In this document: piece after piece, positions 44,661 to 53,067 of the stretch | How the letters are laid out: the number at the start of each line of letters is the position of its first letter | Numbering within the stretch: the stretch's first letter is position 1 | Assembly (NCBI RefSeq): GCF_022267555.1 | Contig: NZ_CP073586.1 | Coordinates: 1,426,001-1,490,000, forward strand | DNA from: Proteiniphilum propionicum | GTDB lineage: Bacteria; Bacteroidota; Bacteroidia; Bacteroidales; Dysgonomonadaceae | DNA length: 64,000 bases | Reading direction: 5' to 3' | The notes under the pieces: model-generated | What the model was told of the DNA's origin: nothing | Databases searched by the model: none | What the model saw: the letters and a program-made list of their open reading frames with translations, nothing else | Position numbers and translations under genes: made by a program

Positions 44661-46634
44661 ATGAAAAATTTAATAAAAATAATAACAGCTTTTTTTCTTT
44701 TGGGAATTGCAAGTTGTGATTTTTTGGAAGTGGTGCCGAACGATACGGCAACGCTCGATCATGCTTTCTCAAACCGGTCCGTGGCTGAGAAATTTCTGAG
44801 GACATGCTACTCCGGCCTGCCAGATCCTACCGACCCATTATATTATCCGGCCTATTTTACCAGCAAAGATGAGTTCGTTTGTGAGATGGACACCCGGGCG
44901 AAAAAATCAATGGCGGGACAAATTGCAGATGGGCTGCAAAATAGCAATAATCCATTTCAGAATTACTGGTCGGGAATAAACGGGGGTAAAAACCTGTACA
45001 TAGCTATACGCGACTGCAATATTTTTCTGAACAATATTCATCTTCCGAAAGATATCGAATCTATGGAAAGAGCAAGATGGATAGCAGAGGTGAAATTTCT
45101 GAAAGCCTATTATCACTTCTTTTTAATGCAGCTCTACGGGCCTATCGTTATAGCTGATAAAGAATTGCCTCTGTCAACTGCTCCCGCAGACTTGATGGCA
45201 TACCGCGAACCGGTGGATGAGTGTGTGGATTATATCGTAGGGCTTTTGGATGAGGCTATACCCGATTTACCTTTGGTACTTCCGGATCCGGCTACTGAAC
45301 AGGGCCGCATTTCACAGACCATTGCCCTTTCGGTAAAAGCGAAAGTGCTGGCATGGGCTGCTAGCCCTTTGTTCAACGGTAATCCCGATTACAAAGATTG
45401 GGTTGATAACCGGGGTAAACATTTGATTTCCGATACTTACGATGTAAAAAAATGGGAAAGAGCCGCCAAAGCAATTAAAAACGCAATCGATACCTGCCAC
45501 CTTGCAGGGTTGAAGTTGTATGTTTTCAATAAATACAGCGGAGGGCCGCAAACATTTAATATGAACGATACGTTGGTGCAGATGATGACAATCCGAAAAG
45601 CTATTACCGAAGATTTAGAGCGCAATACAGGAGTAATTTGGGCTACCCAGGAGGCTTTTGCCGACGGTAAAGGTGGCGGATCTGGACTGGGATTCAGCGT
45701 TTTAGGGAATATGTTAAGGATGCTAATGCCCTATATGTACACTACAGATCAGCCTTCTTATCCAAATTATTATCATGCATCATGGCATATGGTTGAGCTG
45801 TTTTATACGAACAAAGGAATTCCGATGGACGAAGATAAGACCTTTAATTATGCCGGGAGATTCGGAGTACGCCGTGCAACACCTGGTGACAAACACGAAT
45901 TTTACATTGCTACAGGTGAAATAACATCAGAGATGCACTTTAACCGCGAGCCCCGATTTTATGCGGATTTGGTATTCGACAGGGGATATATGGAGCTTGC
46001 CACTGCCACAAATAATGGTGGAGCAACATTTTCCCCATTTATGAGATGGAGGTATGGAGAAATACAACAGCAAAATAATCAGGCTAGCGGTATGTATTCT
46101 CCCAAAAAAATAATTGCTTTTGAGACTTCAAATAGTCAGGGTGTAAGTGGAAAATATTATAATCCCTGGGATTACCGTTTCCCGCTGATTCGCCTTGCGG
46201 ATCTATACCTGCTTTACAGCGAGGCGCTTAATGAAATAAAGGCGCAGCCCGACAACGAAGTGTATTACTGGATTGATAAAGTGAGGGAAAATGCTGGTTT
46301 AAATAGTGTTGTATCATCATGGATGGATGCCTCTGTTAATCCTGACAAACCGAGTTCCAAATCGGGTATGCGCGAGATTATTCAACGGGAACGGTTAATA
46401 GAGTTGGCTTTTGAAGGGCAACGTTTCTGGGATGTTCGCAGATGGAAAATAGCCGATAAGTATTGGTCGCTTCCTCCTACAAGATGGTCATATCCCTATT
46501 TAAATCCTGAGCAGTTTTATGTCCCTCTTGTCTATGGCCCGGCTCGTCAGGTAACTTTCAGAGATTACTTATACCCGCTAAGGGACTACGATTTACGGGT
46601 TAATACAAACCTGGTACAAACCTATGGCTGGTAG
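44661..46634 (+). CDS. susD: SusD/RagB glycan-binding outer-membrane lipoprotein
   Basis: 657 aa. Lipobox GIASC near residue 19 and the SusD start DFLEVVPNDTATLDHAF. Helical TPR-like segments are typical: WIAEVKFLKAYYHFFLMQLY, VKAKVLAWAASPLFNGNPDY. The C-terminal RagB signature is FPLIRLADLYLLYSEALNEI and ERLIELAFEGQRFWDVRRWK. It forms the lid of the SusC transporter and captures the glycan. The length is on the long side for the family. Followed 39 bp later by the DUF4959 lipoprotein. Confidence 0.96.
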   Translation: MKNLIKIITAFFLLGIASCDFLEVVPNDTATLDHAFSNRSVAEKFLRTCYSGLPDPTDPLYYPAYFTSKDEFVCEMDTRAKKSMAGQIADGLQNSNNPFQNYWSGINGGKNLYIAIRDCNIFLNNIHLPKDIESMERARWIAEVKFLKAYYHFFLMQLYGPIVIADKELPLSTAPADLMAYREPVDECVDYIVGLLDEAIPDLPLVLPDPATEQGRISQTIALSVKAKVLAWAASPLFNGNPDYKDWVDNRGKHLISDTYDVKKWERAAKAIKNAIDTCHLAGLKLYVFNKYSGGPQTFNMNDTLVQMMTIRKAITEDLERNTGVIWATQEAFADGKGGGSGLGFSVLGNMLRMLMPYMYTTDQPSYPNYYHASWHMVELFYTNKGIPMDEDKTFNYAGRFGVRRATPGDKHEFYIATGEITSEMHFNREPRFYADLVFDRGYMELATATNNGGATFSPFMRWRYGEIQQQNNQASGMYSPKKIIAFETSNSQGVSGKYYNPWDYRFPLIRLADLYLLYSEALNEIKAQPDNEVYYWIDKVRENAGLNSVVSSWMDASVNPDKPSSKSGMREIIQRERLIELAFEGQRFWDVRRWKIADKYWSLPPTRWSYPYLNPEQFYVPLVYGPARQVTFRDYLYPLRDYDLRVNTNLVQTYGW

Positions 46635-46673
46635 TGGTTGCATTAGAATGTTGAAATTAAAATAAATTATTTT

Positions 46674-47954
46674 ATGAAACGATATGATCTTATAATATCT
46701 ATTATTTTTACGGCTTTGTTTTTCTTTGCCTGCGACGATGTCAATACAGGCCCGTCAGAGCCGAAAGGACCGTGGAATCCTGGTCCGTTAGCAGAATGTA
46801 CCGTTACGCCAATTAATGGTGGTGCAATAATTACATATACTATCCCCAAAGATCCGGATATATTGTACATTATGGCAGAATATGAGAGGAACGGAAAAAT
46901 TTTCACCGATAAATCTTCTGTATATAATAATTCACTGACTATAGAAGGTTTTCACAGAGTAAATAAGGTGAAAGCCAAACTTTATAAGGTGAACAAACAT
47001 GAGCAACGCTCTGAACCTATTGAAGTGGAATTCGAACCATTGGAATCACTTATCGATATTGCATGTAATACCTGGGAAATGATACCTGGCTTCGGTGGTG
47101 TTATAGGTTCCTGGTACAATCCAAAACAAACAGAACTGGGAGTGCGGCTGATGGTTGAGAATGAAGGCAATATCATGGAAACTAGAGATATGTATTATAC
47201 TGCACTTAAAAACGATAAACATGCTTTCAGGCCATACGAAGCTGTACAAACTAATTTTGGTATTTCGTTTGAAGATAAATGGGGGAACATTTCGGATACG
47301 ATAAGATTCACGACCACTCCTCTTTATGAAGTAATGATACCGAAGCCTTATGCCGATTTCCGTGCAAATATTCCATGGGACAATACCACGAATCTTTCTA
47401 CCCGTCAATTGAGCTTGCTTTGGGATAACACAGTGAATACTTCAGGGCATGGATGGCTGACAAATCCAGGTGGAAGCGGATTGTCCATTACCATAGATCT
47501 GAAACGAGTAGTTAAGCTCAGCCGTATTGTGAGACACCCTTATCATATAAATTCTCTTTATGGACAGGCAAATATTACAGATTTTGAAGCATGGGGAATT
47601 GATGAGATCGATTATGATTTACTTACAGACAAATCTTATTGGCTGGATTCACTGAGTGTACGCTGGGGAGCTATTAAAACAGTTGATCCTATGACTGAAA
47701 TTCCAAGCAGGACGTTTAAGGACGACTGGACGTACCTGGGACGCAATATTGTCCCTGGTGGACTCAGTAATGCAGATATATATGCTTTATCTGCCAGTGG
47801 AGTTGAGAGTGAAGTGCCGTTAGAAGCAAAACCTGTGCGATATGTCAGGATTTTTGTCAGATCAATCACGTTTATTAGCCCACCTCCATCCAGTAACTAT
47901 TTTTCCTGTTCGGAGTTAACTTTTTATGGTGATACATCGATTCCACAAGATTAA
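46674..47954 (+). CDS. DUF4959/DUF5126/DUF5000 surface lipoprotein
   Basis: 426 aa. Lipobox FFAC near residue 20. Domain order as seen in many PULs: an N-terminal Ig-like DUF4959 (residues about 35-125, GGAIITYTIPKDPDILYIMA), a middle DUF5126 (about 130-225), and a C-terminal DUF5000 galactose-binding-like domain (LLWDNTVNTSGHGWLTNPGG, and SRIVRHPYHINSLYGQANIT). It probably binds glycan at the cell surface next to SusCD. Same operon; the next gene starts 15 bp later. Confidence 0.85.
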   Translation: MKRYDLIISIIFTALFFFACDDVNTGPSEPKGPWNPGPLAECTVTPINGGAIITYTIPKDPDILYIMAEYERNGKIFTDKSSVYNNSLTIEGFHRVNKVKAKLYKVNKHEQRSEPIEVEFEPLESLIDIACNTWEMIPGFGGVIGSWYNPKQTELGVRLMVENEGNIMETRDMYYTALKNDKHAFRPYEAVQTNFGISFEDKWGNISDTIRFTTTPLYEVMIPKPYADFRANIPWDNTTNLSTRQLSLLWDNTVNTSGHGWLTNPGGSGLSITIDLKRVVKLSRIVRHPYHINSLYGQANITDFEAWGIDEIDYDLLTDKSYWLDSLSVRWGAIKTVDPMTEIPSRTFKDDWTYLGRNIVPGGLSNADIYALSASGVESEVPLEAKPVRYVRIFVRSITFISPPPSSNYFSCSELTFYGDTSIPQD

Positions 47955-47969
47955 AAAAACGAAACAGAT

Positions 47970-49376
47970 ATGAAAAAAATGAATAAGCTTCTTACATTAA
48001 TGGTAACCCTGCTGGCAATCCTCATTGTTGGAATATCCTGCGACAGCATAAACGATATTCAGAGTGAATTTGCCGGTATGGAAGAAAAGGCCTATTTGGG
48101 GAAAGTGGATTCTCTTAAAGTACAGCCCGGATTTGGCCGTGCAAAAATAACATGGTATATCGGCACTGATCCGAAGATTGAACAAACAGTTATTTACTGG
48201 AATATGAGGCGCGATTCTATTGTTAAAGATTTTGTCCGCACTACTCCGGGTATACAGAAAGATTCAATTATTATTGAAAACCTGACCGAAAGTTCAATAC
48301 TGTATGAGTTCCGCAATAAGAACAGTAAGGGGGAATCATCATTGTATTCCTCAATTACTGTAACTGCCTGGGGTGAAAATTTTGCCAGCAATCTGTTTGA
48401 AAGAAAGCTGACAATGAGAGAGTATGACTTCGCTTTATCACAATATAAGTTAGGCTTATCCCCGGCAATAACTGGAGATAGTGTTGTCTATTCCCAAATA
48501 AATTATAAGGATAAAGACGGAGTCAATAAAACGGTAAAGATTGAAAGGAATACCGATATAATTGAGTTGGCCAACTTTCCTGATGGAGCAGAATTTCAGT
48601 TTCGGAATGTGTTTTTCCTGCCTCAGGGATTGGATACGGTTTATGGCAATTATCAAACGTTTAAAGCCCCCACTGCTAAATTCGAAAATGGGAAAAAATT
48701 ATCTCTCAAAGGGAATATCTCCAGCAGATATTTTGAACGTGACGGGGATAAGCTGTATGAATGGAATGCCGATGGCGACGTGATTGTATATGCTTTGAAT
48801 GAAGATGGTTCATTCTCTCAAGCCGAAACTTACTTATCGTTAGTGCCAAGGAGTAACTACAGGGAATTCTTCTTTTACAATGACGATAAGTTCATCTGTG
48901 TTAATACAGGTAATCTGGTGTCTATGCACCGGATTGTGGATGGACGGCTTGTTACTGTTAAAACGCCATCGGGAGCGGAAACTTTCGGTTCCAGCTTTAA
49001 CATGATAAAATTCATACCGGCAAAAGGATTCTTCTATTCAATTGCTCCAACTACGGGGGATCTGCGTACCTGGTTTGCAAACAATGATGCAACATGGGGC
49101 TCCTCAAACGGGACTACGGTCACTAAAGGTTTTTTTTATGATCCGGTTATACTGTTTAATTATCAATACCTTGTATGTGTTGACCAGGATGGCTATTTAT
49201 GGAGTATCCCAATCACAACTTCCGGAACGTTTGGAAGCAAGAATAAAATTGGTACGGGGTGGAGTAAATTTGTAAAAATAATTAACGTTGGAAATAAAAT
49301 ATTAGGGCTAGATGCTAACGGCGATTTTTACGAATTTGATTTTAATGTAACCGATAATTATTGGATATTAGATTGA
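47970..49376 (+). CDS. DUF4998 lipoprotein with C-terminal propeller-like region
   Basis: 468 aa. Lipobox VGISC near residue 24. Residues about 35-240 are two Ig/FnIII-like units of the DUF4998 type: VDSLKVQPGFGRAKITWYIG, IIIENLTESSILYEFRNKNS. From residue about 250 the pattern changes to repeated aromatic strands with DGDVIVYALNEDGSFSQAET and QDGYLWSIPITTSGTFGSKN, resembling tachylectin/beta-propeller blades that bind sugars. It is the last gene of the susCD operon and probably a surface glycan-binding protein. Confidence 0.72.
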   Translation: MKKMNKLLTLMVTLLAILIVGISCDSINDIQSEFAGMEEKAYLGKVDSLKVQPGFGRAKITWYIGTDPKIEQTVIYWNMRRDSIVKDFVRTTPGIQKDSIIIENLTESSILYEFRNKNSKGESSLYSSITVTAWGENFASNLFERKLTMREYDFALSQYKLGLSPAITGDSVVYSQINYKDKDGVNKTVKIERNTDIIELANFPDGAEFQFRNVFFLPQGLDTVYGNYQTFKAPTAKFENGKKLSLKGNISSRYFERDGDKLYEWNADGDVIVYALNEDGSFSQAETYLSLVPRSNYREFFFYNDDKFICVNTGNLVSMHRIVDGRLVTVKTPSGAETFGSSFNMIKFIPAKGFFYSIAPTTGDLRTWFANNDATWGSSNGTTVTKGFFYDPVILFNYQYLVCVDQDGYLWSIPITTSGTFGSKNKIGTGWSKFVKIINVGNKILGLDANGDFYEFDFNVTDNYWILD

Positions 49377-49400
49377 ACGATTGATGTTGTTGTATTAAAC

Positions 49401-49546
49401 TGACGTGAGTTCGGAATAGCTCCAATTTATATATCGTGGATATAAATGGGTTTAGGACTGAAGATTGAAATTAGGTATCTCATATATGGGTATTCAATTA
49501 AAAATTATGAAACGGTAAATAGTTGTCGCTATTCCGGCTTACGTCA
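49401..49546. repeat. 146-bp MITE-like or structured element
   Basis: Ends are imperfect inverted repeats of about 19 bp: TGACGTGAGTTCGGAATAGC (49401-49420) against GCTATTCCGGCTTACGTCA (49528-49546), pairing almost fully if G-U pairs are allowed. An inner hairpin ATTTATAT/ATATAAAT (about 49425-49447) lies inside. No coding capacity. It follows the DUF4998 stop by 24 bp, so it could be a miniature transposon or a 3' RNA structure. The rest of 49377-49685 shows nothing. Confidence 0.5.
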
Positions 49547-49685
49547 TTTGATCAAGAAATTATCAGTTCCGCGCGAAAAGTCTTTTTTATCGCAAACAAA
49601 TGAATATACATGTTGATATTCAATGTAATAGGATCGTCGCCTCTTTAGTGGGAAAATAAAAATTATTCACATAAATATTTACAGT

Positions 49686-51437
49686 ATGATTGAAATGATG
49701 GTAAGAATTAAGAAAAGGTTGTGCCGACATAAAGTAAACCTCTCTTCAATCATTCAGATTCTTTTGGTTTCGATCATTTTTCCGGGTTGTGCCGGGATTA
49801 TAAACAAAGGATCTGATGTACCACAATTTCAAACACGTGCCCTTTGGGTGGATCCTCCGGGATTCAAAGACCGTGAAACTGTTGACAACCTGATTGAAAA
49901 ATGCCGTAAGGCGGGTATAAATACTATTCTGCCCGACATTATGTTAAGAGATGAAGTCTGGTTCAAATCAAAGAAATTTATTGGAAAAGTAAATGCTGAT
50001 GATGAGTATGATCCACTTGCCTACCTTATTAAGAAAGCACATGCAGCTGGAATTATGGTTCAACCGTGGAGCTGCACTTATTATTCTAAACCCAGGCAAC
50101 CGGACTGGATAAGTAAGCCTTTTATTGACAATAATTATGATCACGTATTCTTATCGGCAGCACATCCTGATGTAAATCCTTACCTGTTGTCGGTATTAGA
50201 AGAATTACTTGAATATGACATCGATGGCATTCATCTCGATTATGCCCGTTACTGGAATGCCGCTTTTGATTATTCGGAAACGGCAAGGTATCGTTTTAAG
50301 GAAACCTGCCATTTCGACCCCCTTGATTTTTTTGATTATCCCGAACGGATTGTTCCTCCTGAAGAAGATAGGTATCCGGTCAGGATGTTATGTCCCGATG
50401 CTATCACTTCAAACGTGGCTACATTGGGAACGATTGAACGTAACCTTAACCGTACCGGTGTTGGATATGCCTATATTTCTGAAAAACCGGCCAATGTTGA
50501 CGAATTAAGAACCCCGGGATTACTTATCATCTCCTTTTACAATAAAATGACCGCTGAAATGGGGCAGGCACTGGACAGATATGTGAAAAGGGGTGGCGAT
50601 ATAATCTGGATCTCTCCTGATAACAGCTTGTTTACAAATGAGATGTTAACGGGGCTTACCGGAGTATCGGGAACAAAGGGTTTCAAAACCGAACGGATAA
50701 ACCTTCAGGTTTCGAATGTTATGTTCGGTCAATCTATTGATAATATGCAGGTTAGAATTGGCGGAAGCTCATTGGTTACCAGGCAGGCGAATGTAATTGC
50801 CCGATTGGACACAGGTGATCCTGTGGTGACAATCTGCGGAAAGAATAAAGGGAAGGTTGTACTGTTTGGTTTCCAGCTGATGTATAGTGATTCCCCGCAG
50901 GTGATGGATTACTTTAAGGATGCGATTACCGGGCTCCGGGAACAGGCCGGAATAAATGGTATCGACCCGATGGGTGAAAAACGTAAAGAGTGGATCGATT
51001 GGCGAGCCAGCCATCTTAAAGAGTTATTCCGTGAAGTGAACAGGATGGTGAAGAAAACGAATCCGAAATTGCTGGTCACAGCCGCTTCCGGAGTCGGACC
51101 CCAGCAATATTGCGGTATCTATCGCGACAGCAGGGATCTCCTGTCAGAAAATATTGTTGACTATATTTTCCCGATGAATTATACCGACAGGTTGGATATA
51201 CTGAAAGATATACTTGATGAACAAGCACTTTATACACCTGGAGGAATGACGGAACGAATATTTCCGGGATTAAAACTCTATACCAGGAAAAATGACACCA
51301 CTGTACCCATGGATGCTGAGATTGTTGATCAACAACTTAAAATGGTAAAACAGTACGGTTACCGTGGGTTTTGTCTGTTTGCATATTCCTATTTTTCAGA
51401 CGAAATGATAGATGTGATTCAAAGATACAGCCAGTAA
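49686..51437 (+). CDS. Glycoside-hydrolase-like GHL10 protein with an inserted GATase-like domain
   Basis: 583 aa lipoprotein (lipobox PGC near residue 35). Barrel strands of GHL10 (DUF187): ALWVDPPGFKDRETVDNLIE, GINTILPDIMLRDEVWF, AAGIMVQPWSCTYYSKP, and DIDGIHLDYARYWNAAF. A segment of about 170 residues is then inserted (TPGLLIISFYNKMTAEMGQA, DRYVKRGGDIIWISPDNSLF) that looks like the GATase-like trimerisation domain of GH42. The barrel resumes with WIDWRASHLKELFREVNRMV, PKLLVTAASGVGPQ and YIFPMNYTDRLDILKD. The split barrel is unusual. Likely a glycan hydrolase of the PUL; substrate unknown. Confidence 0.75.
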   Translation: MIEMMVRIKKRLCRHKVNLSSIIQILLVSIIFPGCAGIINKGSDVPQFQTRALWVDPPGFKDRETVDNLIEKCRKAGINTILPDIMLRDEVWFKSKKFIGKVNADDEYDPLAYLIKKAHAAGIMVQPWSCTYYSKPRQPDWISKPFIDNNYDHVFLSAAHPDVNPYLLSVLEELLEYDIDGIHLDYARYWNAAFDYSETARYRFKETCHFDPLDFFDYPERIVPPEEDRYPVRMLCPDAITSNVATLGTIERNLNRTGVGYAYISEKPANVDELRTPGLLIISFYNKMTAEMGQALDRYVKRGGDIIWISPDNSLFTNEMLTGLTGVSGTKGFKTERINLQVSNVMFGQSIDNMQVRIGGSSLVTRQANVIARLDTGDPVVTICGKNKGKVVLFGFQLMYSDSPQVMDYFKDAITGLREQAGINGIDPMGEKRKEWIDWRASHLKELFREVNRMVKKTNPKLLVTAASGVGPQQYCGIYRDSRDLLSENIVDYIFPMNYTDRLDILKDILDEQALYTPGGMTERIFPGLKLYTRKNDTTVPMDAEIVDQQLKMVKQYGYRGFCLFAYSYFSDEMIDVIQRYSQ

Positions 51438-51537
51438 TAGCGATATTGATCACACCTTACAAAATAATCGAAAATTGTAAATTTTTATATAGCTGTATAG
51501 CATCAAAAAACAATGTGTAATTTTTAATAAAAATAAT

Positions 51538-52911
51538 ATGAAAAGTAACAATATCAGTCGTCGCCGTTTTATAGGTACGGCAGCAGCCGCTACTGCAGGA
51601 GTTGCAGTTTCAGGTTTCAGTCCCGTTTTTGGAAATTCGAGAGAAACTTCAGATAAACTTGCACTTTTAGGTGGAACTCCTGTTAGAGGCAACAAGAAAT
51701 GGCAAAGCTGGCCGCAGTGGGATGCTGAAAAGTTCAATCCCAGAATGAACGAAGTGATGGGTAACCGGGTTTGGTCACGTAGTAAAAAGGTTACCGAATT
51801 TGAAACAAAATGGGCAGAAATGCACGGTTCGAAGCATTGCCTCACGACGGTGAACGGGACCAACGCCCTGAGCGCCGCATGGATGCAATCAAATATCGGC
51901 CCGGGCGACGAGGTGATCTGCTCTCCCTATACGTTCAGTGCTTCGGTTTTCGGAATACTCTACAAAGGTGCCATGCCAGTTTTTGCAGACATTGACCCGG
52001 AGACCTTCCAAATAGATCCCAAGCAGATCATCAAGAAAATAACTCCGCGGACCAAGGGCATCCTGCCGGTTCATATTTGTGGCTATCCATCAGATATGCC
52101 CTCGATTATGAAAATTGCAAAGGAACACAATTTGTTCGTTGTGGAAGACGCATGTCAAGCACACCTTGCAGAAATTGGCGGCAAAAGAGTCGGAACTTTC
52201 GGCAATGCCGGGTGTTTTAGCTTCCAGGCATCGAAAAACCTTCCCATTGGCGAAGGAGGCGGAATTCTGACCGACGATACCGAATATTACGACCGCCTAT
52301 ATTCCTACCACAATTTCGGTTACGCATCGGGTTCGGTATCAGGGCAAATAAGTTCAATCACAGCACTTATTCTTGCTAACAAGATTCGTATGGCAGAGTA
52401 CCAGGCTGTTATCGGATTGTGCCAGTTGGAAAAACTCGAAGAACAACACAAAATAAGGAACGAAAACGGAGCATACCTGAATGAAAAGCTCGCCGCTTAT
52501 CCAGGTGTCACACCGGTAAAATTACACAAAGGGGCAACTGCGGCATCATATTACATTTATGCTATGGTGTACAATCAGGATAAGCTTGACGGACTACCGC
52601 GTGAAAGGTTTATCGAGGCGCTCAAAGCTGAAGGAGTTCCGATGGGGACAGGTTATCCGAACGATCCGCTTTATGGTCAACCGATGCTCCATGAGGTGTT
52701 CAAATCCGATATTTATAAAAAGTTATACACGGCAGAAGAACTGGATTTTGAAAAATATAAAAAGAATAATCACTGTCCAGCTTTGATTAAAACGTATAAC
52801 TCGGCGCTTTGGATGTGGAACGGCGGACTCATGCTCGGCTCTAAGTCAGATATGGATGACATCATTAACGCTGTTGATAAAATACATAATAACGTTGCGA
52901 AGCTCAAATAA
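51538..52911 (+). CDS. Tat-exported DegT/DnrJ/EryC1/StrS-type aminotransferase
   Basis: 457 aa. The leader NISRRRFIGTAAAATAGVAV is a clear Tat signal. The rest is a full PLP-dependent sugar aminotransferase: LALLGGTPVRGNKKWQSWPQ start, HCLTTVNGTNALSAAW cofactor phosphate site, VVEDACQAHLAEIGGKRVGT with the ring-stacking region, and the Schiff-base Lys in CFSFQASKNLPIGEGG. Relatives aminate keto-sugars on nucleotides in the cytoplasm. An exported copy among periplasmic sugar oxidoreductases suggests it acts on keto-sugars or their amino derivatives outside; direction and donor are unknown. Confidence 0.87.
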   Translation: MKSNNISRRRFIGTAAAATAGVAVSGFSPVFGNSRETSDKLALLGGTPVRGNKKWQSWPQWDAEKFNPRMNEVMGNRVWSRSKKVTEFETKWAEMHGSKHCLTTVNGTNALSAAWMQSNIGPGDEVICSPYTFSASVFGILYKGAMPVFADIDPETFQIDPKQIIKKITPRTKGILPVHICGYPSDMPSIMKIAKEHNLFVVEDACQAHLAEIGGKRVGTFGNAGCFSFQASKNLPIGEGGGILTDDTEYYDRLYSYHNFGYASGSVSGQISSITALILANKIRMAEYQAVIGLCQLEKLEEQHKIRNENGAYLNEKLAAYPGVTPVKLHKGATAASYYIYAMVYNQDKLDGLPRERFIEALKAEGVPMGTGYPNDPLYGQPMLHEVFKSDIYKKLYTAEELDFEKYKKNNHCPALIKTYNSALWMWNGGLMLGSKSDMDDIINAVDKIHNNVAKLK

Positions 52912-53067
52912 GGGAAGCACCTGTTTATTTAAGGATAAGTATCTACAAACCTACGATAGTCCCTTCAAGGATTCTCCTTGCCAATTAATGGATGCCGGAG
53001 CCCTTGAGTGAGAAATATCTTTGTTGGGATTCTATCAGCCGATAATAGCAAAATGAAATAAAAACCA

